A stretch of DNA of 64,000 nucleotides from Bagarius yarrelli (lineage: Eukaryota > Chordata > Actinopteri > Siluriformes > Sisoridae): assembly GCA_005784505.1 (NCBI GenBank), contig VCAZ01000154.1:62001-126000 (forward strand). The letters are read 5' to 3'. Position numbers and translations under genes: made by a program. Under the pieces are notes generated by a model that saw only the letters and a program-made list of their open reading frames with translations, made no database searches and had not been told where the DNA came from. Below, in pieces: positions 12,979-24,299 of this stretch; within the stretch, counting starts at the first letter, position 1; each line of letters starts with the position of its first letter.

Positions 12979-13038
12979 GCTCATGGTAGTGCTCATGGTA
13001 GTGCTCATGGTAGTGCTCATGGTAGTGCTCATGGTAGT
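12979..13038. repeat. 12-bp minisatellite, five perfect copies
   Basis: Five consecutive identical units of GCTCATGGTAGT occupy exactly 60 bases. Because 12 is a multiple of three, both strands stay open across it (AHGS repeats on +, EHYH repeats on -), which creates misleading short reading frames. No conserved protein surrounds it. Confidence 0.95.
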
Positions 13039-13595
13039 GCATTACTTTACATGGATTTGAGCCCGATTGGCATACTTGTTGTTGTGATAAATAAATCAAA
13101 ACACATAAGGATTTAGTAACAATAGACAAATTTATTTCTGTCCCAAAAGTTATATACATAAAGCAAAGTAGTAATATTTGATACTCTTTACTATACACAC
13201 ATCTGAAAATATTGCTGTAGGTTTAGGGACTTCGGTTGCTATTGGATTCCAAAAGATGTTAAAACTATTCCCTTGAAATCCTTGTCAGTGTTAACATGCT
13301 GTAAACTGCCTATTTTCTTTATCCCAAAGGTGTTTTATCAAATTATGATTTTTTTTTAATCAAATCATTGAACTTAATGTCTTGTTTATTAAACCACTTA
13401 GAACTGACTTTCTTTGTGACATGGTGCATTATTATACTGGTATGATTGGTACTATCATGCATGCGACGATTGATACTAGCAGGCCAAGTGCAAAGAAACA
13501 GCCTCAAAGCAGAAAAAAGCATTCCCCACCTGCAATCCAGACAATTTTTTTTTCATATTGATTGATATGTATTTCAATATATATATATATATATA
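13039..13595. other. Unassigned non-coding region with terminal TA run
   Basis: Nothing was recognised except the TA microsatellite at about 13578-13595, into which the following Tc1 element inserted. Confidence 0.4.
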
Positions 13596-15069
13596 CACAC
13601 TGCTCAAAAAAATAAAGGGAACACTACAATAACACATCCTAGATCTGAATGAATGAAATATTCTTATTAAATACTTTGTTCTTTACATAGTTGAATGTGC
13701 TGACAACAAAATAACACAAAAATTATCAAATCAAATTTATTAACCCATGGAGGTCTGGATTTGGAGTCACACTCAAAATTGAAGTGGAAAAACACACTAC
13801 AGGCTGATCCAACTTTGATGTAATGTCCTTAAAACAAGTCAAAATGAGGCTCAGTAGTGTGTGTGGCCTCCACGTGCCTGTATGACCTCCCTACAACGCC
13901 TGGGCATGCTCCTGATGAGGTGGCGGATGGTCTCCTGAGGGATCTCCTCCCAGACCTGGACTAAAGCATCCGCCAACTCCTGGATAGTCTGTGGTGCAAT
14001 GTGGCATTGGTGGATGGAGCGAGACATGATGTCCCAGATGTGCTCAATTGTATTCAGGTCTGGGGAACGGGCGGGCCAGTCCATAGCATCAATGCCTTCG
14101 TCTTGCAGGAACTGCTGACACACTCCAGCCACATGAGGTCTAGCATTGTCTTGCATTAGGAGGAACCGCAGGGGCAACCGCACCGGCATATGGTCTCACA
14201 AGGGGTCTGAGGATCTCATCTCGGTACCTAATGGCAGTCAGGCTACCTCTGTGCGGCCCTCCAAAGAAATGCCACCCCACACCATTACTGACCCACTGCC
14301 AAACCGGTCATGCTGGAGGATGTTGCAGGCAGCATAACGTTCTCCACGGCGTCTCCAGACTTTGTCATGTCTGTCACATGTGCTCAGTGTGAACCTGCTT
14401 TCATCTGTGAAGAGCACAGGGCGCCAGTGGCGAATTTGCCAATCTTGGTGTTCTCTGGCAAATGCCAAACGTCCTGCACGGTGTTGGGCTGTAAGCACAA
14501 CCCCCCACCTGTGGACGTCGGGCCCTCATACCACCCTCATGGAGTCTGTTTCTGACCGTTTGAGCAGACACATGCACATTTGTGGCCTGCTGGAGGTCAT
14601 TTTGCAGGGCTCTGGCAGAGGTAGCGGTCCTGCTGCTCCTGCAGTCTCCTGGTAGCGCCTCCATGCTCTGGACACTACGCTGACAGACACAGCAAACCTT
14701 CTTGCCACAGCTCGCATTGATGTGCCATCCTGGATGAGCTGCACTACCTGAGCCACTTGTGTGGGTTGTAGACTCCGTCTCATGCTACCACTAGAGTGGA
14801 AGCACCGCCCGCATTCAAAAGTGACCAAAACATCAGCCAGAAAGCATAGGAACTGAGAAGTGGTCTGTGGTCACCACCTGCAGAACCACTCCTTTATTGG
14901 GGGTGTCTTGCTAATTGCCTATAATTTCCACCCGTTGTCTATTCCATTTGCACAACGGCATGTGAAATTGATTGTCAATCAGTGTTGCTTCCTAAATGGG
15001 CAGTTTGATTTCATAGAAGTGTGATTGACCTGGAGTTACATTGTGGTGTTATTTTTTTTGAGCATTTTA
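13596..15069 (-). mobile_element. Tc1-like transposon, both ends present, transposase frameshifted
   Basis: The left end starts CACACTGCTCAAAAAAATAA and the right end closes with TTTTTTTTGAGCATTTTA, an imperfect terminal inverted repeat. The element sits in a TA run, as expected for TA-target Tc1 elements. Transposase segments on the - strand are in order. A helix-turn-helix part at about 14790-14660 contains MRRSLQPTQVAQVVQLIQDG. Middle parts at 14664-14401 and 14498-14238 include VLFTDESRF (first catalytic Asp) and MVWGGIS. A C-terminal part at 14189-13851 contains MQDNARPH, then WPARSPDLNTIEHIWD with the last catalytic Glu. These lie in different frames, so at least two or three shifts inactivate it. 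The length of about 1.47 kb is near full length for Tc1. Confidence 0.85.
13851..14828 (-). pseudogene. Tc1-family transposase, broken
   Basis: Cut-and-paste DNA transposase of the DDE type within the element at 13596-15069. The DNA-binding domain, the first Asp (TDESRF) and the Asp...Glu pair (QDNARPH; SPDLNTIEHIW) can all be read. The segments are in three - strand frames that overlap by 98-166 bases, so no single open frame remains. The C-terminus, ending near QARGGHTHY, is complete. Confidence 0.85.
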
Positions 15070-15099
15070 TATATATATATATATATATAATATATCTCA

Positions 15100-16115
15100 C
15101 ACTGTCTGTCCTAGAAAAAAAGTAACCAACCACATTTAATCAGGCAAATAGCTTGGATAATTACTGCATGGATTATAAAGTTATTTAACCCAAACTGATG
15201 CAGTGAGTAGCTACTCATTCCTCAACAACCATATCAGAACACACATCCTGTGGTCATGAAAATGATGTAAAGCTGCTTCAGAATGGTCAAATTAGTAGCA
15301 TGAAGCAAATAAAACATCTAAGTAAATTACTGAATTTACTAAAATTGGGTTAAGGACTGTCCAGCTCATTATTAAAAACTGGAAGGATCGTGGGAAACCA
15401 TCATTGTCAAGGAAGAAACAGGGTCAGAAAAAAATCTTAAAAGATCATGTTTGGAAAACGTCTGGTGAAATTAAATTGTAAAAAAACAACAGCAGAACAA
15501 GATTCAACAACGTTATGTGCCCAAAGAAAGAGTTCAGCTGACTACCTGGATACACTGCCTTAAAGTATTCGTACCCCATGAACAGTTTCACATTTTGTCA
15601 CCCAAACTTAGTGCTATTTTGTGTTGGTCTGTCACCTTAATTAAATACATTTGTTTGTGCTATTTAAGTTTTTGGTTGTAAGGTGACAAAATGTCAAAAA
15701 GTTCAAGGGGTATGAATACTTTTTTCAAGGCACTGTATATTAAATGATCAGGTTGTTCCATCAATGTATTTTTTTTTTCTTTCCTGACGGCCCAGGCACA
15801 TTCTCAATCGTCTGAATAAATTGTGAAAAAAATGGTTCAGGGAGCATGAGACATCATTTTCGCACATGGATTGGACACCACAGAGTCCAGAACTTAACCC
15901 CATTAAAAATCTTTGAGATGTGCTGAAGAAGACTTATTTCCCGTCATCAATACAAGATTTTGGCGAAAAATGAATGCATTTCTGGATGGGAATAAATATT
16001 GTGACATTGCAGAAACGTTTTGAAAGAAATGTGTGCTGTAATCAAAGCCGAAAGCGGTCAAACACTATATTAGAGTTTGTGATTTGATTTTATTTTTTTG
16101 GACGGTGTATATTGT
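15100..16115 (+). pseudogene. Tc1/mariner remnant, same family as 10481-11110
   Basis: Blocks include CAACGTTATGTGCCCAAAGA near 15509, which is the complement of the block near 10780. ATGGATTGGACACCACAGAG near 15867 corresponds to the DWPPQSPDLNP region of the transposase. It ends at TTTTTTTGGACGGTGTAT near 16110. Stops and indels are frequent. A smaller Tc1-derived MITE sits within it at about 15550-15738. Confidence 0.6.
15550..15738. mobile_element. Tc1-derived MITE nested in another Tc1 remnant
   Basis: The left side has TGCCTTAAAGTATTCGTACC and the right side GGTATGAATACTTTTTTCAA then GGCACTG, an imperfect inverted repeat. The internal CTATTTTGTGTTGGTCTGTC and AAGGTGACAAAATGTCAAAA belong to the common teleost Tc1 family also seen at 23745, 46056 and 61320. 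There is no coding capacity. Confidence 0.7.
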
Positions 16116-16839
16116 TAACGCTGCCAGCTTTAAAAGCATTTCACAACAATGACTAAAGGCATAAAAATTAGAGGGTTCATTAATTATGTTTTGAAGTATA
16201 GTTTATTAACTATTAATTACTATTAACACTATAATGCGACACAAGTTGAATGCAGCTGACATTTTTGTTGTTTTGTGTAATGAATGTCTTGTGTTGTGCA
16301 CAGATGTTATGATTCGGATTCACATTCTGAGCTCAGCTTCTGATGCATTTGCAGATTTCAGTAATGGAATCTTAGAGGACAGCGGAATCATAACAGGTTG
16401 TAATCCATATTTGAGTAGTGGGGGAAAATTAAATTTTAAAAAATGAATAAATTGAAATAAGATCACGACGCTGCGGGCCTGCGTAAGCGTACATCGCAGG
16501 TTCACCTAAACACCTGAATTATAATAAAATGAAGGACAAAAGCGGTCCAAAATGTACTGAACTGATTTATTAGATACAGACATTGTATTCACAACTTTTT
16601 CTTCTGTCTCACACCCCTGTGTGCATGCACTCTCACCAAATTACGGAAAGCCCCAAAGGGAAAAATGCATTTACCCCCACACACACACACACATACAATG
16701 AGTGCTGACACAGAATTACCACATTTAAACTTAATAAACAGTTTAGTCTGTTACATAAACACTGACTGACGCACGTACGTATGCTGGTGAATTTGCTTAA
16801 TTTGAAGAAAAATGGACAACAAACTTTAAAATGAAAGTC
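16116..16839. other. Unassigned region
   Basis: No gene was recognised. A short CA run lies at 16678-16692. Confidence 0.3.
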
Positions 16840-17250
16840 AAAAAATCGACTGTGGTAATTGTTATAATAATCTGACGTTTCGATGTTTCATTAAAAAAGT
16901 TTATGAAACCGAATCATCTTTTTAAAAATGTAATGTTTGTTGTCTTTCAGCTAGAACTATTCTGGCTATGTCTGTTGACCTTTCTCATTAACAATGGGGT
17001 TTCTGTTTGCTGAACTGCCACTAAGATCATAGAATATATCAATATTTATATACATGTTTAATGTGATCTTTATCTGTAGCTGCTGCCATGTATGTGTATG
17101 ATTTATGCATTACATTGTCACACATTTGCCTAATTAACTAGTTACTAATAACACTTTACAACCTACAGTTGGCTATGCTCGTGTTTGTCTGTGCTGAGAC
17201 AGGTAAACACTCAGGATTTTTACAGTGCAAGTAAAAATCTAATCATTAAG
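16840..17250. repeat. hAT-like dispersed repeat, first of two direct copies
   Basis: The segment contains TTATAATAATCTGACGTTTC and CTATGTCTGTTGACC. It then has ATGTTTAATGTGATCTTTAT and CCTACAGTTGGCTATGCT. The same blocks recur in the same order and orientation at 18460-19120. The first block also recurs inverted in the nonautonomous elements at 27285-28034 and 47503-48303, which carry hAT-type ends. Confidence 0.7.
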
Positions 17251-17559
17251 GGCTACGTTTAGGAAACGATTAATGCTTATGCTTGCAACGCAGATTTTAC
17301 ACACTAAACCATGGCAAACGGTGAAGTAATAGCAAATTTATAAGGACTCACCGCTGGTTTTCAAATCTGTGGTATGGGGACATTTCAAATTTTCTGTTGG
17401 CTAGTTATACTCGAATGGTTCCAACACAAAAAATAGTAAATGCAGTAGGGGTGTTTATTGCTAACGATTTGCTTCCATTTTTGGTTATGTCTGCTTTTGA
17501 CACCCTATGTAAGTGCTTGACGCATGTTACAGACTACTGTCACTTTTTTTTTTTTTAGA

Positions 17560-17760
17560 ACCGAGGTAATTTTGGAAATCTACGAAAAGACATGCAGCAA
17601 AATCTAAAACGATCTGGCTAAAGCACAAAGCCTTGCTCTAACAACAGATAGTTGGACCTCGTGGGCATGGACACATGGTACATAGCAGATAAAGGCACAT
17701 GGACACCCTTTATATTAATGTGTTTGACAAAAACATGACAAGGTCTTGAAAATCTATTAA
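17560..17760 (+). pseudogene. hAT-type transposase fragment
   Basis: One frame around 17615-17680 reads DLAKAQSLALTTDSWTSWAW. It resembles the 'TTDxWTS' block around the first catalytic Asp of hAT and ZBED-type transposases. Stops follow within 20 codons, so this is a relic. It lies between the two direct repeat copies, which fits an ancestral hAT element in this interval. Confidence 0.45.
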
Positions 17761-18255
17761 TATAATATTTTTTAATTTAATGTACCAAATAAAATAAAAT
17801 GAGTAACATAATATTAACATTACCAAGTGACTTTACCTTTATGGACTGTTATAAGCCTATGCTAGCTGTGAAATGTGGGTTGGGTTGCAAAGGTATGAGT
17901 GTGTAGTTTTAGTTTCTTTCAAATATTTCTCATAAACAATTTTTAACAATGTGCCCCTCCCCAACAGATTTTCTTTACAATTACCCAAAACAAACAGCAG
18001 GGAGGTGGAGGAATAGTCAGGTCAATAAGAGAGAGAGAGAGAGGGCAAAAAAAACAAGCATGCATACGCAAGAGAGAAGTTTATTCCCCCTTTCTTTTCT
18101 TTTTTAGAAAAAGCAAAAAAGCAGCTTGCTGCATCAGCATACATGCAAGAGTAAGAGAGAAGGTAAGGGATTCAGAATTATTCCTCGGAAATTTCTTTGG
18201 CCTTCTTTTCTTTTTCTTTTTTTAAAAAACAGGGATGCTGGTGGTATGGCCACGT
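17761..18255. other. AT-rich region with a GA run
   Basis: No gene was recognised. A (GA)n run lies near 18028-18043, and purine- and pyrimidine-rich tracts flank it. Confidence 0.35.
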
Positions 18256-18400
18256 CATGCAGTCTCATTCCCCTCATTGAACCGAGGTTACATAGAACCC
18301 TTACAGACTTTATTCTTTTAAAAGGAAACACTATGGAAATTAGATTCACTTGCCATCATAACGCCTAGTCACTGTGTCTGTGGTAAGACGGCGGTGCACA
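18256..18400. repeat. Direct repeat copy, partner at 19120-19255
   Basis: Both copies share ACCCTTACAGAC, CACTATGGAAA, TTGCCATCATAACGCC and CTGTGGTAAGACGG in the same order. They are about 0.87 kb apart in the same orientation. Confidence 0.65.
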
Positions 18401-18439
18401 TTGTTGAAGGTGCTTGAGCCAAGGTATAGTGTGCCCTTA

Positions 18440-18848
18440 AGGTGTTATTTAATTGTTCTTCATAATTGTTATAATAATCTGACGTTTCGATGCTTCATTA
18501 AAAGCTTGTTCATTCTGACACAATTTGGTTTAATGAACACAATTTGGTTAATAAAAGAAAATTTAAAATGAAAATTTAAAGTATCACAACCAAATGTTTT
18601 GAAAATAAAGAAAAAAAGTTATGTTTTGTTTTCCAGCTAGAAACTATTCTTGCTATGTCTGTTGACCTTAAGGGTTTAGGGTTGTTTGTGAAAACTACCA
18701 CTAGAAAAATAGTATAGTTATATCAAAAATATCTATATAATATATATATATATATATATATCATATATATAATATATATATATAATATATATATATATAT
18801 AACACTACACTGATATATGTATCATATATATCTATAGCTATATATATA

Positions 18849-18899
<51 letters not shown>

Positions 18900-19120
18900 T
18901 ATATATCTAATATATATATATATACACACACATGTTTAATGTGATCTTTATCTGCTGCTGGCATGTATGTGTATGATTTATGCATTACATTTTTACACAT
19001 TTGCCTAATTAACTAGTTAATAATAACACTTTACGACCTACAGTTGGCTATGCTTGTGTTTGTCTGAAGTGCTGAGACAGGTAAACACTTGTGATTTTTA
19101 CCACGGAAGTAAAAATATAA
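18440..19120. repeat. hAT-like dispersed repeat, second direct copy, interrupted by TA arrays
   Basis: The copy matches 16840-17250 in block order, with a large TA-rich expansion at 18730-18923 replacing the short AT stretch found near 17036-17052 in the first copy. Confidence 0.7.
18730..18923. repeat. (TA)n microsatellite, imperfect
   Basis: Long runs of TA are broken by variants such as TATATATCATATATA and ATATATCTATAGCTATAT. The interrupted pattern suggests repeated expansion and point change. The sequence can fold on itself. Confidence 0.9.
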
Positions 19121-19255
19121 GGTTCTGAGGTTACATATTACCCTTACAGACCTTCCCCTTTTAGGAACTGAGCTGCTTCGCAACACTATGGAAACTAGAT
19201 GCCCTTGCCATCATAACGCCAAGTCACTGTCTCTGTGGTAAGACGGGGATGCCAG
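19120..19255. repeat. Direct repeat copy, partner at 18256-18400
   Basis: The blocks TTACCCTTACAGACC, CAACACTATGGAAACTAGAT, GCCATCATAACGCC and TCTGTGGTAAGACGG follow the same order as in the partner. Confidence 0.65.
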
Positions 19256-19559
19256 CCGTAAGGTCCCATGCCTGGGAGGTGGTCACTTCTCTTAGTGGGC
19301 TCTGAGTGATCTGCATCTTTGGGAACGTCCCCCCGTAAATGGGATTTTCTCCTTTTTCCCTTGTTTTCTTGTTTTTTACATGCTTGTGGACTTTTAGGGG
19401 AGCTCTTGGAGGTGTGGAAAGCGCTTAGTGTTTTCCCCCTTCAACGTTATGTGGGTCAGCATCTTTTGTTTGTTGTTGTGAGCAATCTTCACCTAGCTCC
19501 TTTACCTAACTGCTGGACCCAATAAGCTTTTTAGCTGCAACGAGTCTTCTGAAACGGAG

Positions 19560-20930
19560 GATTCACTCTTAATGGATTTAAGGTACACTGCAGGCAGTCA
19601 TTACTTATTTATGTAATGACATATACAAGCTGTGCCATTGTGTCGGTATTCTGCGTCTGACAAGCTGTTTACATCTTGCATCAAGGCGCAGGTTTACTCT
19701 CTCCTTTGGTTGATACCAAATTTCTCCGCTCTAAATTTAAATTCGTTGGTTAAACTTGTTTTACTAATGAAGGCCACCACCTCCATTGTTGATCCTATAC
19801 CGACTTGTTTATTTAAAGCAAGTTTTGCCTGCCTTAGCCCTGCTGTGTTAAGTATCATTAATGACTCTCTAGGCTCTGGTATAGTGACTGCTGGCTTCAA
19901 ATTCGCGTCAGTTACACTAGTATTAAAAAAGCCTAAAATGGATTGGGTTACTGAAGGTTACTAGCTGCTGACTTAGGCTGCCTGTCTATCCTGATTCATC
20001 TTGATCTCAGTGTGGAGTTTGACACAGTTGATCATGAGATTTTAATCTCTCTGATAAAATCTGTGTTTGGGATTACTGAGACTGCATTAAATTGGTTTCA
20101 GTCTTTCCTCTCGGACAGCAGGCTTTGGTCAAATTCGTTGTTCCTCAGGACTGCATGCTGAGTCCATTATTTTTCAGCATGTATATATTTCTGCTTGGTC
20201 CTCAGATTTCTGGGTCTGAACTTTACCTCTACACAGAAGACACATTCACATTCACTCCAAGTCGGGGGACCTCACAGTTGCTGCTTTCCTGGAACATTGT
20301 ATTTTTGGATGTAGCAAAACTTCTTTTGCCTTAACAGTGATAAGTCAAAGGTTATACTTATTGGTTTATCTCACCAGCTATGTAAAACTTAAGGGTGATA
20401 TTTGATGTGCATTCAACTTTTGATCCTCATGTTCATAACATAGTTAAAACCTCCTATTTTCATCTCAGAATTATTGCATGTATCTGCCCCATGCTGTGCT
20501 TTCCTGTGGCGGAAAAACTAATTAACATTTTTGTTTTCTCCTGCATACTCTGCTTGCAGGTGTCTCAAAGACCACTCTAGTTAAATTGCAGCATGACCAG
20601 AATTCAACAGCTAGAATCCTGACAGGGACCATATCTCGAGATCACATCACTAAATTTCTGGAATTCTTTCATTCGCTCCTTATCAGGTTCCGTATTGATT
20701 TTAAAATTCTTATGCTGATGTATAAGGCCTTTTGTTGTTTGGCACCTAATTATTCGGTGGAACTTTTAAGAGTATACATTCCCAGGCATGTGCGCCGCTC
20801 TGTGACTCTGACCTGCTGACATATTTACGCTCCTGTGTTGACCAGGCATTTTTGGCATATTCTCCTAAACTCTGGAACTCTCTACTCTATAATATTAAAC
20901 CCTTTTTTAATATCAGTGATTTAGACATGT
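19560..20930 (+). pseudogene. Decayed non-LTR retrotransposon reverse transcriptase
   Basis: Several + frames carry LINE RT landmarks in order. Near 19770-19960 are STIVDPIPTCLFK and VTLVLKKPKMD (RT start). Near 19980-20050 is HLDLSVEFDTVDHEIL, the 'LDLSAAFDTVDH' motif with the first catalytic Asp. Near 20390 is VIFDVHSTFDPHV. Near 20690-20790 a C-terminal DFKILMLMYKAFCCLAPNY stretch is clear. Stops and frameshifts occur throughout. The motif set fits the Rex1/CR1-L2 side of the Jockey group, by recall. Confidence 0.7.
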
Positions 20931-20952
20931 TTTTTTTTTTAGTTTCTGGGCA

Positions 20953-21399
20953 GTGCGGTATAAGCAACTTGCTGGGCAGGGACAGCCCCAGAGGTGCCTT
21001 CTTGGACGCCCCCTGAAACCTCCTGAAATCGGGGACCGCCCTATCCTGGTCCTCACTTTCAGTAGCTTCTCGTACCCTCTTCCTGGTGCAGTCTCCCTGG
21101 TGCTTACACTCATCTGCTCCACCTCGGTGCTAGACCACAGCAGGGAAGACGCTGTAGTGTGTGCTTCCAACTTCGTTAGCACCAAACTAGCAGGCGGTGG
21201 CTTAGTGGGGGGAATGCCCAACTCGGACCCCTCTGCTAGCTCTACCTGTGAAACACAAGCTCAACTTGAGCGCGCTCAACTTGAGCTGGCTGCTCTCCTC
21301 ATAAAGAGCGAGTCTAAAGCTGAGAGTGCGTACCAGCAACTGCTACACAACCAAACGCTGCTTGTGTGCGCCCAAGCCCAGAGTAAACCGCATGCATAA
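20953..21399 (+). other. GC-rich open frame of 148 codons, unrecognised
   Basis: The frame starts at an ATG directly after a T-rich stretch that ends the preceding LINE. Its C-terminal half is rich in Gln, Leu, Ala and Glu (THAQLERAQLELAAL-like heptads) and could form a helix. It is more GC-rich than its surroundings. The - strand is also open at 21221-20913. I do not recognise either translation. It may be part of an unidentified mobile element rather than a host gene. Confidence 0.25.
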
Positions 21400-21409
21400 A
21401 AATACACCT

Positions 21410-21854
21410 GGCATGTAGCTTGTGTCCTTGCGCTGCGACCGTTTTGCTATCCTCCTGGGCATTATGCTTGCCTATGTACTTCCTTGTCGATGACATTCTG
21501 TTTTCCTATTGGTGTAATTACAAACTCAAAGAGGATCTTTCATTTTTCCTTTTGTCATCTAAGCTTGTGGTGTTGCGAAATATAGTCTCTGGTTTCCAGC
21601 CCATTCATTTAACTTAAAAGACCAGAAATATCATTCTGTTTCTGGTGTCATCTTTTACACTAGGTTTTTGTTAAATAATTAGCCTAACTGATCCAAAACT
21701 AGCCTAAATTCTGTACACGCACAGTCAAAGTCAGAGCCGCTCAACTGGGCAACACTGCTGGCTGACTTGAAATGGTGGAAGCAAGTGTGCATTGAGCCTA
21801 TTTGCTTGTAGCCTATTTTCCATTGTTTGTGTTAGCATTGAAGCTGCCTGTATT
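21410..21854. other. Unassigned region
   Basis: No gene was recognised. It follows the GC-rich open frame and could be part of the same unidentified element. Confidence 0.25.
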
Positions 21855-22075
21855 ATATATTTACATTACATTTATCTTTACAGCATTTTGGCAAACGCTC
21901 TTATTCATAGTGACTTATCTTTTTTATATAACTGAAAAATTGGGGGTTAAGGGCCTTGCTCGAAGCCCAGCAGTAGCAGATTGGTGGTGCTGGTAATCGA
22001 ACCCCGATCTTCCAGTTTGTACAACTGTACAGTAACTGCATGGTACTGTAATAAAGCGTGTTAATGTAAAAAAAA
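21855..22075. repeat. 'GCGACTTACA' family repeat, copy 2
   Basis: This copy has ATTTTGGCAAACGCTCTTAT, a GTGACTTATC variant of the core, GGGGTTAAGGGCCTTGCTCG and GATTGGTGGTGCTGGTAATC. It is the best-preserved 3' part in the window. Confidence 0.7.
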
Positions 22076-23744
22076 AAGTTGAACAGTTCGCTACAGTAAT
22101 CATTAATTTTTTTCACTAAATATAAATTAGGTTTCAATAAAATTGAAAAAAAATTTCAAAATTATTATTTTACACTAATAATAGACATTTAATCGAGTCA
22201 CCAATGTGTAAAATAACATTCTTTATATAAACACTGCAAATTCTCACGAAACGTAATCTAAAACTGTAGACGTTACCTTGTATTGCATTCCAATACTTAA
22301 AAATAGGATACATTAAAAATGACACTTAAAAATGAACATACAGTAGATGTACAAAACTAATTCAAGTGCTTTAAGAGCTATTCACATTATAATTATATTT
22401 ATGGTACAAAGTACCCGGACTGCATGTTTTTTTAAGAAAGCAAATACAGTGCTGTTAATGGTTATTTGTCTGTATTCCACTGCACTAGATTTAGATCACC
22501 TTTCCTCTGTGTCGCAGACACAAATGTTTTCCCTAAAAAACAAGTACAGATCACACACTTAAAATGCAGACCCCAAATGTAAAAACACAAAAGTCTTTTA
22601 TTACCATACTTCATCAGTGTTGGCGAGGCTGGCAAGCTTACGTAAATCTCAGTTGATTTCTTTGATGCAGTTTACATTAAAACACAAAAAGCAATAGGTT
22701 AAAAAACAGCCTATATAAATAAAAACATAATTAACACAGAGGTACAGCCAATATAAATGGGGCAGCATTTCGTTACGTGAAGTTACCTCAGTTTGCCGTA
22801 GTGAAATGTATGTTACTCTAATGCTCAAGAGCAGTAATCTAATGAGCAGTAATCTAGTGTGGTAAATTAGAATTAGCTTTAAATTAAGATTTCAGTAAGA
22901 ACCAGCACATCAGTGTTGCAGGTCTTTTAAAATAAATCCTATCAATTCAAATTAAAATATGAGGGAAAAAGCAAACATATCTAAATGAAAAAAACATTGT
23001 TTATAGCATAATAAATACAATTTAAACTATAAACAATTAAAATATCGCGGTAGTCCAACTGTGAACGAGTTACCTCACTTTGCCATTTAAGCTGATGGTC
23101 AGTCTGTAGTCATAGACTGGAAAAAATTAACTATCCCTGATAAGTGATTTCACAGTTTCTTGTAACAGTAAATAATTTCTAAAGTCTAACTATGGAGAAT
23201 TGGAAAAGAACCTTTTATGTACTTTACAGACGGAAAGTGGCATAACAGTTAAGTTTTTGTTTACATCCAGTTCTTTCTTGTTATTTAGAGTTGCTAGAAT
23301 GATTCTACAGTAAACATCAGATATTTTATGGATTGTTATTATTATGACTACTGATATTATATAATGTTATAATTGGTTTCCCTTTTTCCTGTTCCTGTCT
23401 GGCTTATATCCTTTTCTCCTGTTTTTTACCCCTCTGCATCAATTATACGCTATACTTTGTATTCGCAGATTATTATATTTTATTATCACGTATTAAACAG
23501 AAACAACTGGAATTTGTGGTTTTTTGGACATATACATTTAGAAAATCTAATTTTATGCTCAACAGTCATAAATTAATGAAGCATAACATTAAACTATTTT
23601 AAAATTGTTTCTTATTGGGCCTAATCACTGCAGGTAAATAACTGTATAGTTGATTATCTAAATAAAAATAATAAATATCTTTTCTGCCTTCTTTGTAAAA
23701 CAATACAGTACATTCTACAGTTTTTTAGCATTAAAAATACAACA
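22076..23744. other. AT-rich region without a recognised gene
   Basis: Short frames only. No conserved protein or complete mobile element was recognised on either strand. Confidence 0.4.
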
Positions 23745-24295
23745 ATTACTAAAGAACTATGATTAAGCCCCCATGTACTCTAAATGAAATCCAGTGCAAT
23801 CATTTGCCTTCAGAGGTCACCTAATTAGTTAAAAGAGTCTCAGAATAAGTACACCTGTTCTGTGAAGGCCAGTGGTTTGTTAGAGAACACTAGCGAACAA
23901 ACAGCATCATGAAGACCAAGGAACTAGTAGGAACTCTGAACGGTCAGAAGTAAAGTTGTGGAAAAGTTTAAAGCAGGGTTTATTTAAAAAAAAAAAAAAA
24001 CAAGGAAAAAAACAAGCTTTAAACATCTCAAGGAGCACTGTTTAATCCATCACCCAAATTGGGAGAATTGGAAGTATGCCACAACTAAAACCTACCAAGA
24101 CATGGCCGTCCACCTAAACTGAAAGACCAAGCAAGGAGAGCACTGATCAGAGAAGCAGCCAAGATGCCCATGATCACTCCGGAGGAGCTGCAGAAATCCA
24201 CAGCTTAGGTGGGAGAATCTGTCCACTGGACATCTATAAGTCATATATATTTCAAAAATCTGGCCTTTATGAAAAAGTGGAAACCCTACCCTACA
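23745..24295 (+). pseudogene. Tc1 fragment of the common teleost family
   Basis: Blocks in order are AATCCAGTGCAATCATTTGC, GTTCTGTGAAGGCC, TGTGGAAAAGTTTAAAGCAG, CAAGACATGGCCGTCCACCT and GGTGGGAGAATCTGTCCACT, ending at TCTGGCCTTTATG. They correspond to the 5' untranslated part and the N-terminal HTH region of the transposase gene. Both ends and the catalytic domain are missing. The copy at 46056-46620 covers the same portion. Confidence 0.75.
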
Positions 24296-24299
24296 TTAG

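Noticed and set aside
12979..13038. CRISPR array
   Set aside because: The 12-bp units are contiguous with no spacers, and this is animal DNA.
12904..13198. Reading frames with AHGS or EHYH repeats
   Set aside because: They arise from the 12-bp minisatellite, which keeps both strands open; no flanking conserved protein exists.
14310..14655. + strand frames inside the Tc1 element
   Set aside because: They are antisense shadows of the transposase, whose motifs are readable on the - strand.
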